This document shows positions 44,952 through 53,623 of a stretch of 64,000 nt of DNA, one piece after another. The notes under the pieces were generated by a model, which saw only the letters and a program-made list of their open reading frames with translations, made no database searches and was not told where the DNA came from. How positions within the stretch are numbered: position 1 is the first letter of the stretch; every line of letters starts with the position of its first letter. The DNA comes from Bacteroidota bacterium. Its GTDB lineage: Bacteria > Bacteroidota > Bacteroidia > UKL13-3. The stretch lies in the NCBI GenBank assembly GCA_027491085.1, contig JAIXWW010000009.1, forward strand, positions 310,001-374,000, in the 5' to 3' direction. A program made the translations under genes and the position numbers.

Positions 44952-47339
44952 CTATCTTAATAATGTTACTGTTCCGTGGTATTCAAACGTTTCTCCAAAT
45001 ATTGTTTTGATGTAAAAAATGTAAAAGTATACACCCTCGGGACAGTAGTTTCCATTATAAGTTCCATCCCACCAAGTGTTTGTTGGATAGCCAAATTCAT
45101 ATATTAAGCCTCCCCATCTGTTCCAAATTGTGCCTTTTACATATTCTATTTGGCTTGAATCAGAGAAAACTATTTTGAAAACATCATTTAAATTGTCACT
45201 GTTTGGGGTAAAAACATTTGGTATATTAAATTTTACACTTCCATTTACTATTATTTCATCAAACATAGTGTCTTTACAATTATTTGAATCGGTTACAATT
45301 AAGATTACTTTGTATTTACCTGCTTTGGTATAGGTAATAAATGGGTTAGTTAAACTAGAAGTTTCGCTGTTTCCAAGGTCCCAAAAACTATTTATGTTTT
45401 TTGGTGTGCTTTTGTTATTAAATGTTACTTTTAATGGAACAATACCTTCAAGAGTGGAGGACTTAAAATCGGCAATGGGATTATTAACTGTAATTTTTAA
45501 TGTATCAAAGTTTATGCAAAAATTGGTTGAGTTTTCAGCTTTTACTAAATATTGTAAACTAGTGTCTGGCGTTGTTTTAGGACCTTTGAGTAAATAATTG
45601 TCAAGAAAATAATTTGGAGCCCAAGTAAACTTGTCTGCATCTGAAATTGTGTTGATTAAATAGGATTCTCCTTTGCAAATAATTTTATCCAAGCCGGCAT
45701 CGATAGTGGGTTTTTCATTAACGGTAATTGTGATAGAGTCTTCTGCCAAACAACTTCCTGAGGTAGATTTTAAATAATATTTGGTGGTAATACTTGGATG
45801 AGCTATAGGATTTGGGATATCATTTCGGCTAAGCCCTGCGCTTGGTGTCCAATTAAAATTTGTTCCACCTGTTGCCATTAATTGGATACTATCATTTTTA
45901 CAAAGGCTGGTATCTTTTCCTGCGTCTGTAATTAATTTGCTGATTACAAAAACTTCTACCGAATCCATTTTTCGCTTACAAATACCGTTACTTACTAAAA
46001 TATAATATTTGGTATTGGTGGTTGGTTTTGCAAATGGGTTGTAAATACTAGTATCACTCAGTGTGTTATTGCTTAACCATTCATATTTTGTTCCGCCTGT
46101 TGCACTTAATTGAACACTATCACCAAAGCAAATACTTTTATTTAATCCAGCATCTGGAGTTAGTGTTGATGTAATAATATTAATGGTATCTTTATTGGAG
46201 CAAGAACCAATGAATCCTTCAACAATAAAAGTAGTATTGGCCTTTGGTTTAGCTATTGGATTTGAAATGGTATCACTGTTTAAATAAGTTCCATTATTCC
46301 AAATAAATTTATTGGCACCGCTTGCATTTAATTGAATACTGTCTCCTAGACAAATTAAATTATTACCCGTAATTTTTACCGATGGTTTATTATTTACAGT
46401 TATTTTAACAGTGTCTTTGTCTTCGCAAACACCATCCGAAACAGTTAAAATAAAGTCTTTTGTATTCAAGGTTCTTGTAAAGGGGTTTGGAAGGGTATCG
46501 TTACTTAAAAAAGTTCCGCCATCCCATTTGTATTTTGGACCACCTGAAGCATTTAATTGAATGCTATCACCAATACAAATGCTTTTATCTGTTCCAGCGT
46601 TGGCATTTAATGAATGTTGGAAGTTATATAAAGTAACCACTTCGCCATAGCTTAATGCCCTGTTATAAATTCTAATATCATCTATTTTTCCAGTATAGTA
46701 ATCGAGCGTTCCTGCATCATCCCTTCCAATATAAAGTGGATTGTTGCTGCTTAGTGGAAATGCTATTGGACTTGAATTTTGGCCACTTAATACACCATTT
46801 TTATAATAAGAAAGGAGATTACCATTGATGGTAAATACAAAAAAATCCCATTGGTTTAAATTATTAGATCCATTTACATAATACCATTGTTTGTTATTTG
46901 AAATACAATTAACTGCATTGTCCATTATGGTTATCCTGTATTGGCAGTTGGTGGTTGAATTTGACTTACACATTATTGGGCCAAATGCGTATCCAAAATC
47001 GTAAAACCAAGCTGAGGTATTTGCCCAAAATGCAATAGTTATGCTTGAACTTGGTGAAGATAAACTTGTTGAATTAGGAACTAAAATATATGAACTTCCA
47101 TCAAAAGAATAAGCAGAATTAATATTTCCAAATCTATCAGTTGTTAATGTTGCTCCATTATTTGTTCCATGGTTATTAAAACCTGATTGGTCCTGTGCAT
47201 TTCCGCTGAAAGGATAGCAGGCTACAAGACCAGTATTAATAGGGTTTGCTATGGCACATTGATTACAAATAACTTGCGCTGTTATATCATTTTGTAAAAA
47301 CATTAAAAATAATATTGTAGCTATGGATAATAATTTCAT
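44952..47339 (-). CDS. LamG-Ig-PKD adhesin with CHU_C (T9SS type B) C-terminus, copy B
   Basis: The start is placed at the ATG at 47339 (MKLLSIATILFLMFLQN), which begins a clean signal peptide, rather than at 47366; this gives 795 residues. The order is a Cys-containing N-terminus (VICNQCAIANPINTGLVACY), a LamG domain with FDGSSYILVPNS and GKIDDIRIYNRALSYGE, and five Ig-like modules (e.g. NAGTDKSICIGDSIQLNASG). A PKD module (LKVTFNNKSTPKNINSFWDL) and the CHU_C tail (IPNVFTPNSDNLNDVF, WNRWGGLIYEF, HGTVTLLR) follow. It is a paralogue of copy A in opposite orientation. The start is divergent from pabA with a short shared promoter region. Confidence 0.88.
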   Translation of the reverse strand: MKLLSIATILFLMFLQNDITAQVICNQCAIANPINTGLVACYPFSGNAQDQSGFNNHGTNNGATLTTDRFGNINSAYSFDGSSYILVPNSTSLSSPSSSITIAFWANTSAWFYDFGYAFGPIMCKSNSTTNCQYRITIMDNAVNCISNNKQWYYVNGSNNLNQWDFFVFTINGNLLSYYKNGVLSGQNSSPIAFPLSSNNPLYIGRDDAGTLDYYTGKIDDIRIYNRALSYGEVVTLYNFQHSLNANAGTDKSICIGDSIQLNASGGPKYKWDGGTFLSNDTLPNPFTRTLNTKDFILTVSDGVCEDKDTVKITVNNKPSVKITGNNLICLGDSIQLNASGANKFIWNNGTYLNSDTISNPIAKPKANTTFIVEGFIGSCSNKDTINIITSTLTPDAGLNKSICFGDSVQLSATGGTKYEWLSNNTLSDTSIYNPFAKPTTNTKYYILVSNGICKRKMDSVEVFVISKLITDAGKDTSLCKNDSIQLMATGGTNFNWTPSAGLSRNDIPNPIAHPSITTKYYLKSTSGSCLAEDSITITVNEKPTIDAGLDKIICKGESYLINTISDADKFTWAPNYFLDNYLLKGPKTTPDTSLQYLVKAENSTNFCINFDTLKITVNNPIADFKSSTLEGIVPLKVTFNNKSTPKNINSFWDLGNSETSSLTNPFITYTKAGKYKVILIVTDSNNCKDTMFDEIIVNGSVKFNIPNVFTPNSDNLNDVFKIVFSDSSQIEYVKGTIWNRWGGLIYEFGYPTNTWWDGTYNGNYCPEGVYFYIFYIKTIFGETFEYHGTVTLLR

Positions 47340-47342
47340 TTT

Positions 47343-47357
47343 ATATTTGGCAAATAT
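47343..47357. promoter_or_regulatory. Inverted repeat in the divergent adhesin/pabA promoter region
   Basis: ATATTTGGCAAATAT is a perfect 7-bp inverted repeat around a single G. It contains TATATTTG (47342-47349), a -7 match for the plus-strand pabA gene. Its symmetry and place, between two starts only 48 nt apart, would suit an operator or a bidirectional promoter. Confidence 0.4.
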
Positions 47358-47386
47358 TAAAATCATTCAATTATATTGAAAACACT

Positions 47387-47971
47387 TTGAAAATCCTATT
47401 GCTCGATAACTATGATTCGTTTACCCATATGCTTAAAGATTATATTGAGCAATGTGGCGCTGCATGCATGGTTTTTCGTAATAATGAAATTTCTCTTACT
47501 GAAATAGAGTTGTTAAATTTTGATGCTATTGTTATTTCTCCAGGTCCTAAGGCGCCAAAAGATGCAGGTATTTTAATGGAATTAATCGCTTGCTATTACA
47601 ATAAACTTTCAATTTTGGGGGTTTGTTTGGGTCATCAAGCTATTGCTGAATATTTTGGTGGTCAACTTACCAAAGCGCAATTGCCAAGGCACGGAAAAGT
47701 TGATTTAATGGAACATAATGAAGATGAAATGTTCAATAATGTACCATCTCCATTTTTTGCTACTCGTTACCATTCGCTAATTATCAATAATTTGCCCGAA
47801 ACCCTTGTTCCTACTTCTTTTTGCAATGGGGAGTTAATGGCTTTTAGACATAAGTATTTACCTATTTGGGCAGTGCAGTTTCACCCTGAGAGTAGCCAAA
47901 CTGTTTTTGGAATTGAAATTATTAGAAACTTTGTAAATCAGGTGGCAAAAACTAAATTGTTGCAAACCTAG
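47387..47971 (+). CDS. pabA: Aminodeoxychorismate/anthranilate synthase glutamine amidotransferase subunit
   Basis: 194 residues from a TTG (MKILLLDNYDSFTHML). A class I glutamine amidotransferase that supplies ammonia for making aminodeoxychorismate (folate) or anthranilate (tryptophan). The catalytic Cys is in LGVCLGHQAIAEYFGG (about residue 79), and His and Glu are in WAVQFHPESSQT (about residues 171-173). VISPGPKAP is the oxyanion-strand region. No trp genes are near, and the chorismate-using partner pabB is not in the window, so the folate role is favoured but dual use is possible. A decayed copy lies 3 kb upstream at 44389-44530. Confidence 0.9.
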   Translation: MKILLLDNYDSFTHMLKDYIEQCGAACMVFRNNEISLTEIELLNFDAIVISPGPKAPKDAGILMELIACYYNKLSILGVCLGHQAIAEYFGGQLTKAQLPRHGKVDLMEHNEDEMFNNVPSPFFATRYHSLIINNLPETLVPTSFCNGELMAFRHKYLPIWAVQFHPESSQTVFGIEIIRNFVNQVAKTKLLQT

Positions 47972-47989
47972 TTATAGTAAGTATATTTG
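47960..47989 (+). promoter_or_regulatory. Promoter of the CBS-nadK pair
   Basis: TTG (47960-47962), 19 nt, TATATTTG (47982-47989): a full Bacteroidota -33/-7 match. It begins inside the last codons of pabA and lies 13 nt before the CBS start at 48003. The decayed copy at ~44540 has lost both boxes. Confidence 0.55.
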
Positions 47990-48002
47990 TTTAAATTTAT
48001 TC

Positions 48003-48659
48003 ATGTTTGCATATCAACTCATATCTAACGAAATGTTTGCCTTAAAGCCTAGCGACTCTGCATCGAGTGCATTGGTTTTTATGGAAGATTGGCTGGTAAA
48101 AGATTTGCCTGTGGTGCAAAATGGTAAGCTAATAGGGACTGTTAACGAAAAAGTGCTTTATGATAATGAAGACGAAAAAGTGGCTAATGTTTTAAATCCG
48201 AATTCTGCTTTTTGTTTTGAAAATACTCACTTTTATGATTTGCTCAAATTGCTTTTTATTGGAAATATATCAAGTATTTCAGTTTTAGATAAAGAGCAAA
48301 ATTTTAAAGGAATTATAGCTGCTAAAGATTTAGCCAAACAACTTTTTGACCACAGCACATTGGCGCAAGATGGTGGAATAATAGTATTGCAAATGAATGC
48401 GCGTAATTATTCATTGGCTGAAATTGCTAGAATTACCGAAGTAAATAATGCTAAAATTTTATACCTTCATGTAAATCCTTTGGCTGATGCTGAAAATAAT
48501 ATTCAGGTTTCGTTAAAATATAATATTACTGACCTAAAATACATCATTGCTACTTTTGAGCGATTTAATTACCAGGTAATATTTAGTAGTCAACAAATGG
48601 ATGAGGATGATGCTTCAAGCAAAAGGTACGATTGGTTAATTAAATATTTGAACACATAA
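48003..48659 (+). CDS. CBS-domain protein linked to NAD kinase
   Basis: 218 residues with two N-terminal CBS motifs (about 1-125): LISNEMFALKPSDSASSALV with DLPVVQNGKLIGTV, and FYDLLKLLFIGNISSISVLD with FKGIIAAKDLAKQL. The C-terminal ~90 residues resemble an ACT-like ferredoxin fold (IIVLQMNARNYSLAEIARI; AENNIQVSLKYN). CBS pairs bind adenosyl compounds, so the protein may sense ATP, AMP or NAD status. It precedes nadK by 6 nt, an arrangement I recall from many Bacteroidota. Regulation of NAD kinase or of redox balance is inferred from this. Confidence 0.85.
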   Translation: MFAYQLISNEMFALKPSDSASSALVFMEDWLVKDLPVVQNGKLIGTVNEKVLYDNEDEKVANVLNPNSAFCFENTHFYDLLKLLFIGNISSISVLDKEQNFKGIIAAKDLAKQLFDHSTLAQDGGIIVLQMNARNYSLAEIARITEVNNAKILYLHVNPLADAENNIQVSLKYNITDLKYIIATFERFNYQVIFSSQQMDEDDASSKRYDWLIKYLNT

Positions 48660-48665
48660 AAAACT

Positions 48666-49565
48666 ATGCATTTAGCCATTTTTGGTAGGTATTTTAAAGA
48701 AGAACGCTACACTGAATTGCAGCAGTTTTTTGATTATTTAAAAACAAGTAAAATTAATTTTACAGTTTATAGAAAGTTTTTAGAAGATGGCTTGCGCAAT
48801 GGTTTAAACGTTTTGCCAAATACCAAAACATTTGATACTTACGAGGATTTTAACCAAAGTAATTTTGATTACGTAGTGAGCATTGGTGGCGATGGAACCA
48901 TATTGATGTGTTTGGAATTTGTGCGTGAAAAAGAAACGCCCATAATAGGTATTAATACCGGTAGATTAGGGTTTTTGGCTGGAGTTGCGGCTAAAGATGC
49001 ATGCCAAATGGTAGATGAATTAGCCAAAGGCAGGTATACCATTGACTCCAGAACGGTGCTGAAACTTGATAGCAATAAATCTGATATGTTTGGTGGTGTT
49101 AAATACGCTTTAAACGATTTTGTGATTCATAAAAAAGACAGTTCGAGTATGATTACTATTCATACTTTTATAAATGGTGAATTTTTAAACTCCTATTGGA
49201 GCGATGGTTTAATTATATCAACTCCCACAGGTTCTACTGGTTATAATTTAAGTTGTGGTGGACCAATTTTGTATCCATCGTCTGCTAGTTTGGTTATAAC
49301 GCCAATTGCACCACATAATTTAAATGTAAGACCAATTATTATTTCTGATAATAATGTAATTTCATTTCAAGTTGAAGGACGCAGCACCTCGTTTTTAGCT
49401 ACTTTAGATTCGCGGTCAGAGAGCATCGAATCCAATACCGAATTGGCGGTAAGTAAAGCAGGTTTTAAAATGAATCTTTTGCGTTTAAATAACGAAAACT
49501 ACCTGAAAACGCTTCGTGAAAAGCTAATGTGGGGAATTGACAATAGAAACTTTAAAAATAGTTAG
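48666..49565 (+). CDS. nadK: NAD kinase
   Basis: 299 residues. Phosphorylates NAD to NADP with ATP or polyphosphate. The hallmark GGDGT reads VSIGGDGTILMCLEF (about residues 72-86), and the NE/D-equivalent substrate motif is in YALNDFVIHKKDSS. STPTGSTGYNLSCGGPI (about residues 180-196) is the conserved nucleotide-binding loop, and ITPIAPHNLNVRPIIIS the following strand. It is the second gene of a pair with the CBS protein, sharing the promoter at 47960-47989. It is complete and of usual length. Confidence 0.96.
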   Translation: MHLAIFGRYFKEERYTELQQFFDYLKTSKINFTVYRKFLEDGLRNGLNVLPNTKTFDTYEDFNQSNFDYVVSIGGDGTILMCLEFVREKETPIIGINTGRLGFLAGVAAKDACQMVDELAKGRYTIDSRTVLKLDSNKSDMFGGVKYALNDFVIHKKDSSSMITIHTFINGEFLNSYWSDGLIISTPTGSTGYNLSCGGPILYPSSASLVITPIAPHNLNVRPIIISDNNVISFQVEGRSTSFLATLDSRSESIESNTELAVSKAGFKMNLLRLNNENYLKTLREKLMWGIDNRNFKNS

Positions 49566-49718
49566 TCAATCCTCAAAAAGTCTCTGGCCTTTCTTTATAG
49601 ATTAATTTCTATCGTTTTACTTGCAGCATTTGAACTTCAGTTAATTCACTAAATTTTTAAGACATTTTTGAGTGTTACATATTTATAATTGCAACAGGAA
49701 TAGGATATCACACTTTCC

Positions 49719-51152
49719 TTAAAAATACATTTTACAAACAAAAATTCCTGCTATAACACAAACAAAGTCTACCAAAAGCATAATGCTTAAAGTATAGCGA
49801 CTGTCTTTAATATTTACAGAACCAAAGTATAATGCTACCACATAAAAAGTGGTTTCGGCAGCTCCTTGAAACAAACAAGATAATTGGCCAGTAAGACTAT
49901 CAGGACCGTAAGTTTTCATAGCATCGAGCATAAAACCACGCGAACCACCTGCACTGAAAGGACGCATAATGGCAACAGGAATTGCATTGATTACTTGTGG
50001 GTCAACTTTAAAAACGTTTAACAACGAAGTAATTCCGCCCATTACTATATTCATTAAACCTGAGTTACGGAAAATACTTAAAGCCACCAGCATGGCAATC
50101 ATGTAAGGCAATACACGCACACCAGTAGTAAAACCATCTTTAGCACCATTAACAAACGAATCGAAAATATTAGTATTATTGGCTTTAAACACTTTTTCGT
50201 TTAAAATACCATACCCAATTATTGCCAAAATTATAAATAACAAAACACCATTACTCAAATTGCCCGTAAAGTGAAATTTTTCAATTCCATCTAATTTATT
50301 TACATAAAATAAAACCAAACCAATTAAAGCACTAACTGCTGTTACAAAACCTATAACCACTAAATTAATCAAATTAATTCGTTGTTTGATACTCACAAAA
50401 ATTAAAGCTGCCAATGTTCCTACAAACGAAGTAATAATAGTTGGCAACATAATATCTGAAGGGTTTACCGCATTTTGCGCAGCTCTGTAACCAATAATGG
50501 AAGTTGGAATTAAAGTTAAACCCGCAGCATGCAAACACAAAAACATAATTTGACTATTGGAAGCCTTTTCTTTATCGGCATTTACTTCCTGCATGCTTTC
50601 CATGGCCTTTAAACCAAAAGGAGTGGCGGCATTATCCAATCCTAAAAAATTAGCAGCAAAATTCATGGTCATAAAACCGTAAGCCGCATGTCCTTTGGGC
50701 AATTCAGGAAATATTTTAACAAAAAATGGTGTTAATACTTTAGCCAATTTGGTAATGGCATTCGAATCGTTTAACAAATGTAACAAACCACAGAAAAAAG
50801 TTAAGTAACCAATTAAGGGCAACCAAATATCAATAATGGTATTTTTACAGGTAACAAAAATGCCATCTGCCGATTGTTTGCCTTTACAAACCTCTACTAT
50901 TCCGTTGTCTAAAAGCCTGTAAACAGTATCGTTTTGAGCAAAACCCGCAGCTTTATTTAACTGCATATTGGCATATAAAATCGAGTCAGTCTGCTGAAAA
51001 TGGCTTGCCTGAAACTCGGCCACCACCAAAGCATCGTTTTGTTTTCCATTAACCAATTGGCCAAGGTTATACATTTGGTTGCTGCCAAGCATATAAAAAA
51101 TAAAAATAATGCTTAACGCTATAATGAAAGACCAAAATCTACTTAATGCCAT
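49719..51152 (-). CDS. SpmA-SpmB-like fused nucleoside-recognition (Gate) domain membrane protein
   Basis: 477 residues with about ten membrane segments. The N-half resembles spore maturation protein A: IDIWLPLIGYLTFFCGLLHL, then MTMNFAANFLGLDNAATPFG, GLKAMESMQEVN. The C-half resembles SpmB: GAKDGFTTGVRVLPYMIAML, then MRPFSAGGSRGFMLDAM and LFQGAAETTFYVVALYFGSV. Between signal-like helix 1 and the first Gate domain is a periplasmic loop of ~90 residues. In spore formers SpmA and SpmB are separate and affect spore-core dehydration. Fused forms in this non-sporulating phylum are probably transporters of unknown substrate. Confidence 0.88.
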   Translation of the reverse strand: MALSRFWSFIIALSIIFIFYMLGSNQMYNLGQLVNGKQNDALVVAEFQASHFQQTDSILYANMQLNKAAGFAQNDTVYRLLDNGIVEVCKGKQSADGIFVTCKNTIIDIWLPLIGYLTFFCGLLHLLNDSNAITKLAKVLTPFFVKIFPELPKGHAAYGFMTMNFAANFLGLDNAATPFGLKAMESMQEVNADKEKASNSQIMFLCLHAAGLTLIPTSIIGYRAAQNAVNPSDIMLPTIITSFVGTLAALIFVSIKQRINLINLVVIGFVTAVSALIGLVLFYVNKLDGIEKFHFTGNLSNGVLLFIILAIIGYGILNEKVFKANNTNIFDSFVNGAKDGFTTGVRVLPYMIAMLVALSIFRNSGLMNIVMGGITSLLNVFKVDPQVINAIPVAIMRPFSAGGSRGFMLDAMKTYGPDSLTGQLSCLFQGAAETTFYVVALYFGSVNIKDSRYTLSIMLLVDFVCVIAGIFVCKMYF

Positions 51153-51257
51153 GCTGTAAAAGTTTATTGAACAATGCTAATGTTTTTAACAGAAAGCTAA
51201 AAACAAAAATTCTAGGCAATTGTGGATATGTAAATTAATTAGATATTCAAACTATCT

Positions 51258-52694
51258 TTAGTTCAATGGTTTTCCGCTGTAAAAGTCTAAAACTTTTTTT
51301 CTAAATACCAATTCGTATTTAGCTTGTAAGTAATCGGTTTCGGCTTTTACATAACTATTTTTTGAAGCTAAATAATCAGTTAAGCTTAATCCGCCTAATT
51401 CAAATTGTTTTTCGCTAATATCAACCGCTTCTTTGTTAGCCTCTAATGATTGCAGGGCAGCTGTGTGTCTTAATTGCGCATTCTTAAAGTTCAATAATGC
51501 TGAATTGATGCTTTTAAATAAATTTTGTTGAGTTTGTTTTTCGGTAAGTTTAGCTACTTCCATTTGTATGGTAGTTTTTTGAATATTGCTATTCACACTC
51601 CAACCGTTAAAAACAGGTATGGAAAGCGTAAAACCTAAACTGGTACCAAAGTTTTTACTCATTTGGCTGCTAAATGAAATAGTTTCTGTGTTTGGATAAA
51701 CAACCCTTACGGTGTTTACCGCCTGATTTGTTCCTTCTACTGTTCCAATTTGAAATGGTGAAAATGTTGGGTTTCCAACTCCTTGAGTATTCAATGTGGT
51801 ATAAAATGAACTCAAACTTCCATTCAAGCTAATACGAGGGCTTCGGCCTCCAAGTGCCACATAGTGTTGTAAACTTGCACTGCGTTCGCGTTGTTTTGCA
51901 GCTAATACATCAGGGCTTTGTTTTTCAAAATCAGTATAAATAGCTAGAGGTGTGCGATTTTCATCCTCTATTACCACTTTGTTTACATCTAGTTTAACAA
52001 TTTTATTTGCTGTGTCAGGTTGTAAATCTATTAACTGCCATAGGTCTAAATAAGCACTGTTCAATAAGTTTTGTTGAGTAATTAAGTTTAGCTCTTCACT
52101 TGCTAATTGTGCTTTCAGTTGTAATAATTTGCTTTTATTTAAACCACCTAAATCATACAATTTTTGTTGACGATTAAGTTGGGTTTGGGTGGTTGCTATT
52201 TGGTTTTTTGCAGCATCCAACGCCTCATTTTGTTGAAGAACTCTTAAGTAAGTATTGGCCACATTTAATTTTAAAGTATTTCGAGTATTTTCCAAGTCGT
52301 GTTTACTGGCTTGGTAATCGCTCTCTTTTAAACGAATGGTATTAACAGTTTGGAAACCATTAAATACAGGCATACTGGTAGATGCACCTATACTATTGGT
52401 TCTAAAAGCCAAATTTTCTTCAGGAGTATTGGTTCGTGGGTTAATGTTAAAACCTGTTTGCCAATTATTGGTAGCTTGTGCATTAAGGTTAGGCAAAGCA
52501 TTTAGTTTGCTTTGTTTAGCATCTATCTGTGCATTTTCAGTTTGTAGGTTCTGCTGTTTGGTTTGTATATTATTTTGCAAAGCAATGTTTACACAGTCTT
52601 CAAGCGAGTATGTTTTTTGAGCAAACACGCTGCTTTGTGTAGTTAATAATGCAATACTAAAATAAAAAAATACTTTGACATTAACTTTTAACAT
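51258..52694 (-). CDS. TolC-family outer-membrane efflux protein
   Basis: 478 residues with a signal peptide (about 1-25, ending SSVFAQ). The opening KTYSLEDCVNIALQNNIQTK is the standard TolC/OEP start. Two long helical coiled-coil halves follow, with heptad-like stretches such as NTLKLNVANTYLRVLQQNEA and KLTEKQTQQNLFKSINSALL. Internal similarity between halves is as expected for the family, which forms trimeric outer-membrane tunnels. No RND or MFP partner genes are adjacent; the gene stands alone, divergent from the polysaccharide deacetylase. The export substrate is unknown. Confidence 0.92.
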   Translation of the reverse strand: MLKVNVKVFFYFSIALLTTQSSVFAQKTYSLEDCVNIALQNNIQTKQQNLQTENAQIDAKQSKLNALPNLNAQATNNWQTGFNINPRTNTPEENLAFRTNSIGASTSMPVFNGFQTVNTIRLKESDYQASKHDLENTRNTLKLNVANTYLRVLQQNEALDAAKNQIATTQTQLNRQQKLYDLGGLNKSKLLQLKAQLASEELNLITQQNLLNSAYLDLWQLIDLQPDTANKIVKLDVNKVVIEDENRTPLAIYTDFEKQSPDVLAAKQRERSASLQHYVALGGRSPRISLNGSLSSFYTTLNTQGVGNPTFSPFQIGTVEGTNQAVNTVRVVYPNTETISFSSQMSKNFGTSLGFTLSIPVFNGWSVNSNIQKTTIQMEVAKLTEKQTQQNLFKSINSALLNFKNAQLRHTAALQSLEANKEAVDISEKQFELGGLSLTDYLASKNSYVKAETDYLQAKYELVFRKKVLDFYSGKPLN

Positions 52695-52760
52695 ATACTA
52701 TTTTTTAGAAAAATTATTAAAATAAAAACCAAACGAAGGTTATTTTGCAGGCGCAAAATA

Positions 52761-53369
52761 ATGTTTAAATACACAATACCACATTTACTTCGTTGGATTT
52801 ATCCAAATTATACATGGAAGGTAAAAACCTCAGAAAAAGTGGTTTATTTTACTTTTGATGATGGTCCTCATCCCGAGATTACACCGTGGGTTTTGGAGCA
52901 ATTGGCTATTTATAATGCCAAAGCCACTTTTTTTATGGTTGGTGATAATATGGTAAAGTATCCTCAAATTGTTAATCAAGTTCAAAAAGCAGGGTGTAAA
53001 ATAGGAAATCACACTTTTAATCATTTAAAGGGGTGGAAAACAGCAACTGAAATGTATTTGGCTAATTTCAGAAAAAGTGAAGATGTATTAAAAACTGAAC
53101 TATTTCGACCTCCTTATGGCCGAATAAAAACTAGCCAAGCTAAGGTTATTTTAAAATCACATCAAGTAATAATGTGGGATAGGCTTAGTTGTGATTATGA
53201 AGCACATTTGAATATTCAAGATAGTTTAAACGCCATGAAACTTCTGCCTGCAACTGGTTCCATTTTTGTTTTCCATGACAGTGAAAAGGCCTTTCATAAT
53301 TTAAAAATATTACTACCTCAATTATTGCATTTTTATCATGAAGAAGGATATTCTTTTGATGCAATTTAG
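52761..53369 (+). CDS. Polysaccharide deacetylase (NodB-homology, CE4)
   Basis: 202 residues, essentially a single NodB domain. Motif 1 is TFDDGPHP (catalytic and metal Asp, about residues 31-38), motif 2 HTFNH (metal His), motif 3 FRPPYGR, motif 4 the WDRLSCDY segment, and motif 5 FVFHDSEKA with the catalytic His. It removes N-acetyl groups from a glycan such as peptidoglycan or a capsule. There is no obvious cleaved signal, although the N-terminal TIPHLLRWIYP helix might anchor it. Its ATG is 67 nt from the divergent tolC-like start. A role in the surface glycan of this region is plausible but unproven. Confidence 0.9.
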   Translation: MFKYTIPHLLRWIYPNYTWKVKTSEKVVYFTFDDGPHPEITPWVLEQLAIYNAKATFFMVGDNMVKYPQIVNQVQKAGCKIGNHTFNHLKGWKTATEMYLANFRKSEDVLKTELFRPPYGRIKTSQAKVILKSHQVIMWDRLSCDYEAHLNIQDSLNAMKLLPATGSIFVFHDSEKAFHNLKILLPQLLHFYHEEGYSFDAI

Positions 53370-53623
53370 TTAAAGAAAATTACAAATTTTTTTACTGCTA
53401 TTCGCATATTAATTTTATTGCTTTAAATCGTTTTTTTCAATTTTTCCCCAAAATGTCGCAGCTAATAAAATAGATAATTATGCAGTTTAAATAAATATAC
53501 TGCTTTCTAGGTTATTTCATCTTAGCTTAATATGAGGACATATATTTTTGATTGTTGTATAATGTGTAAAAACTCACAAGTTTTCAACAAATCCAAAAGT
53601 ATAAAATAAAACAAAAAAAGTAC
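53370..53623. promoter_or_regulatory. Leader region of the 2741-residue T9SS gene
   Basis: 254 AT-rich bases with no gene. TATTTTTG at 53543-53550 matches the -7 consensus 74 nt before the ATG, but no TTG lies about 19 nt upstream of it. No hairpin of note was seen. Confidence 0.3.
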
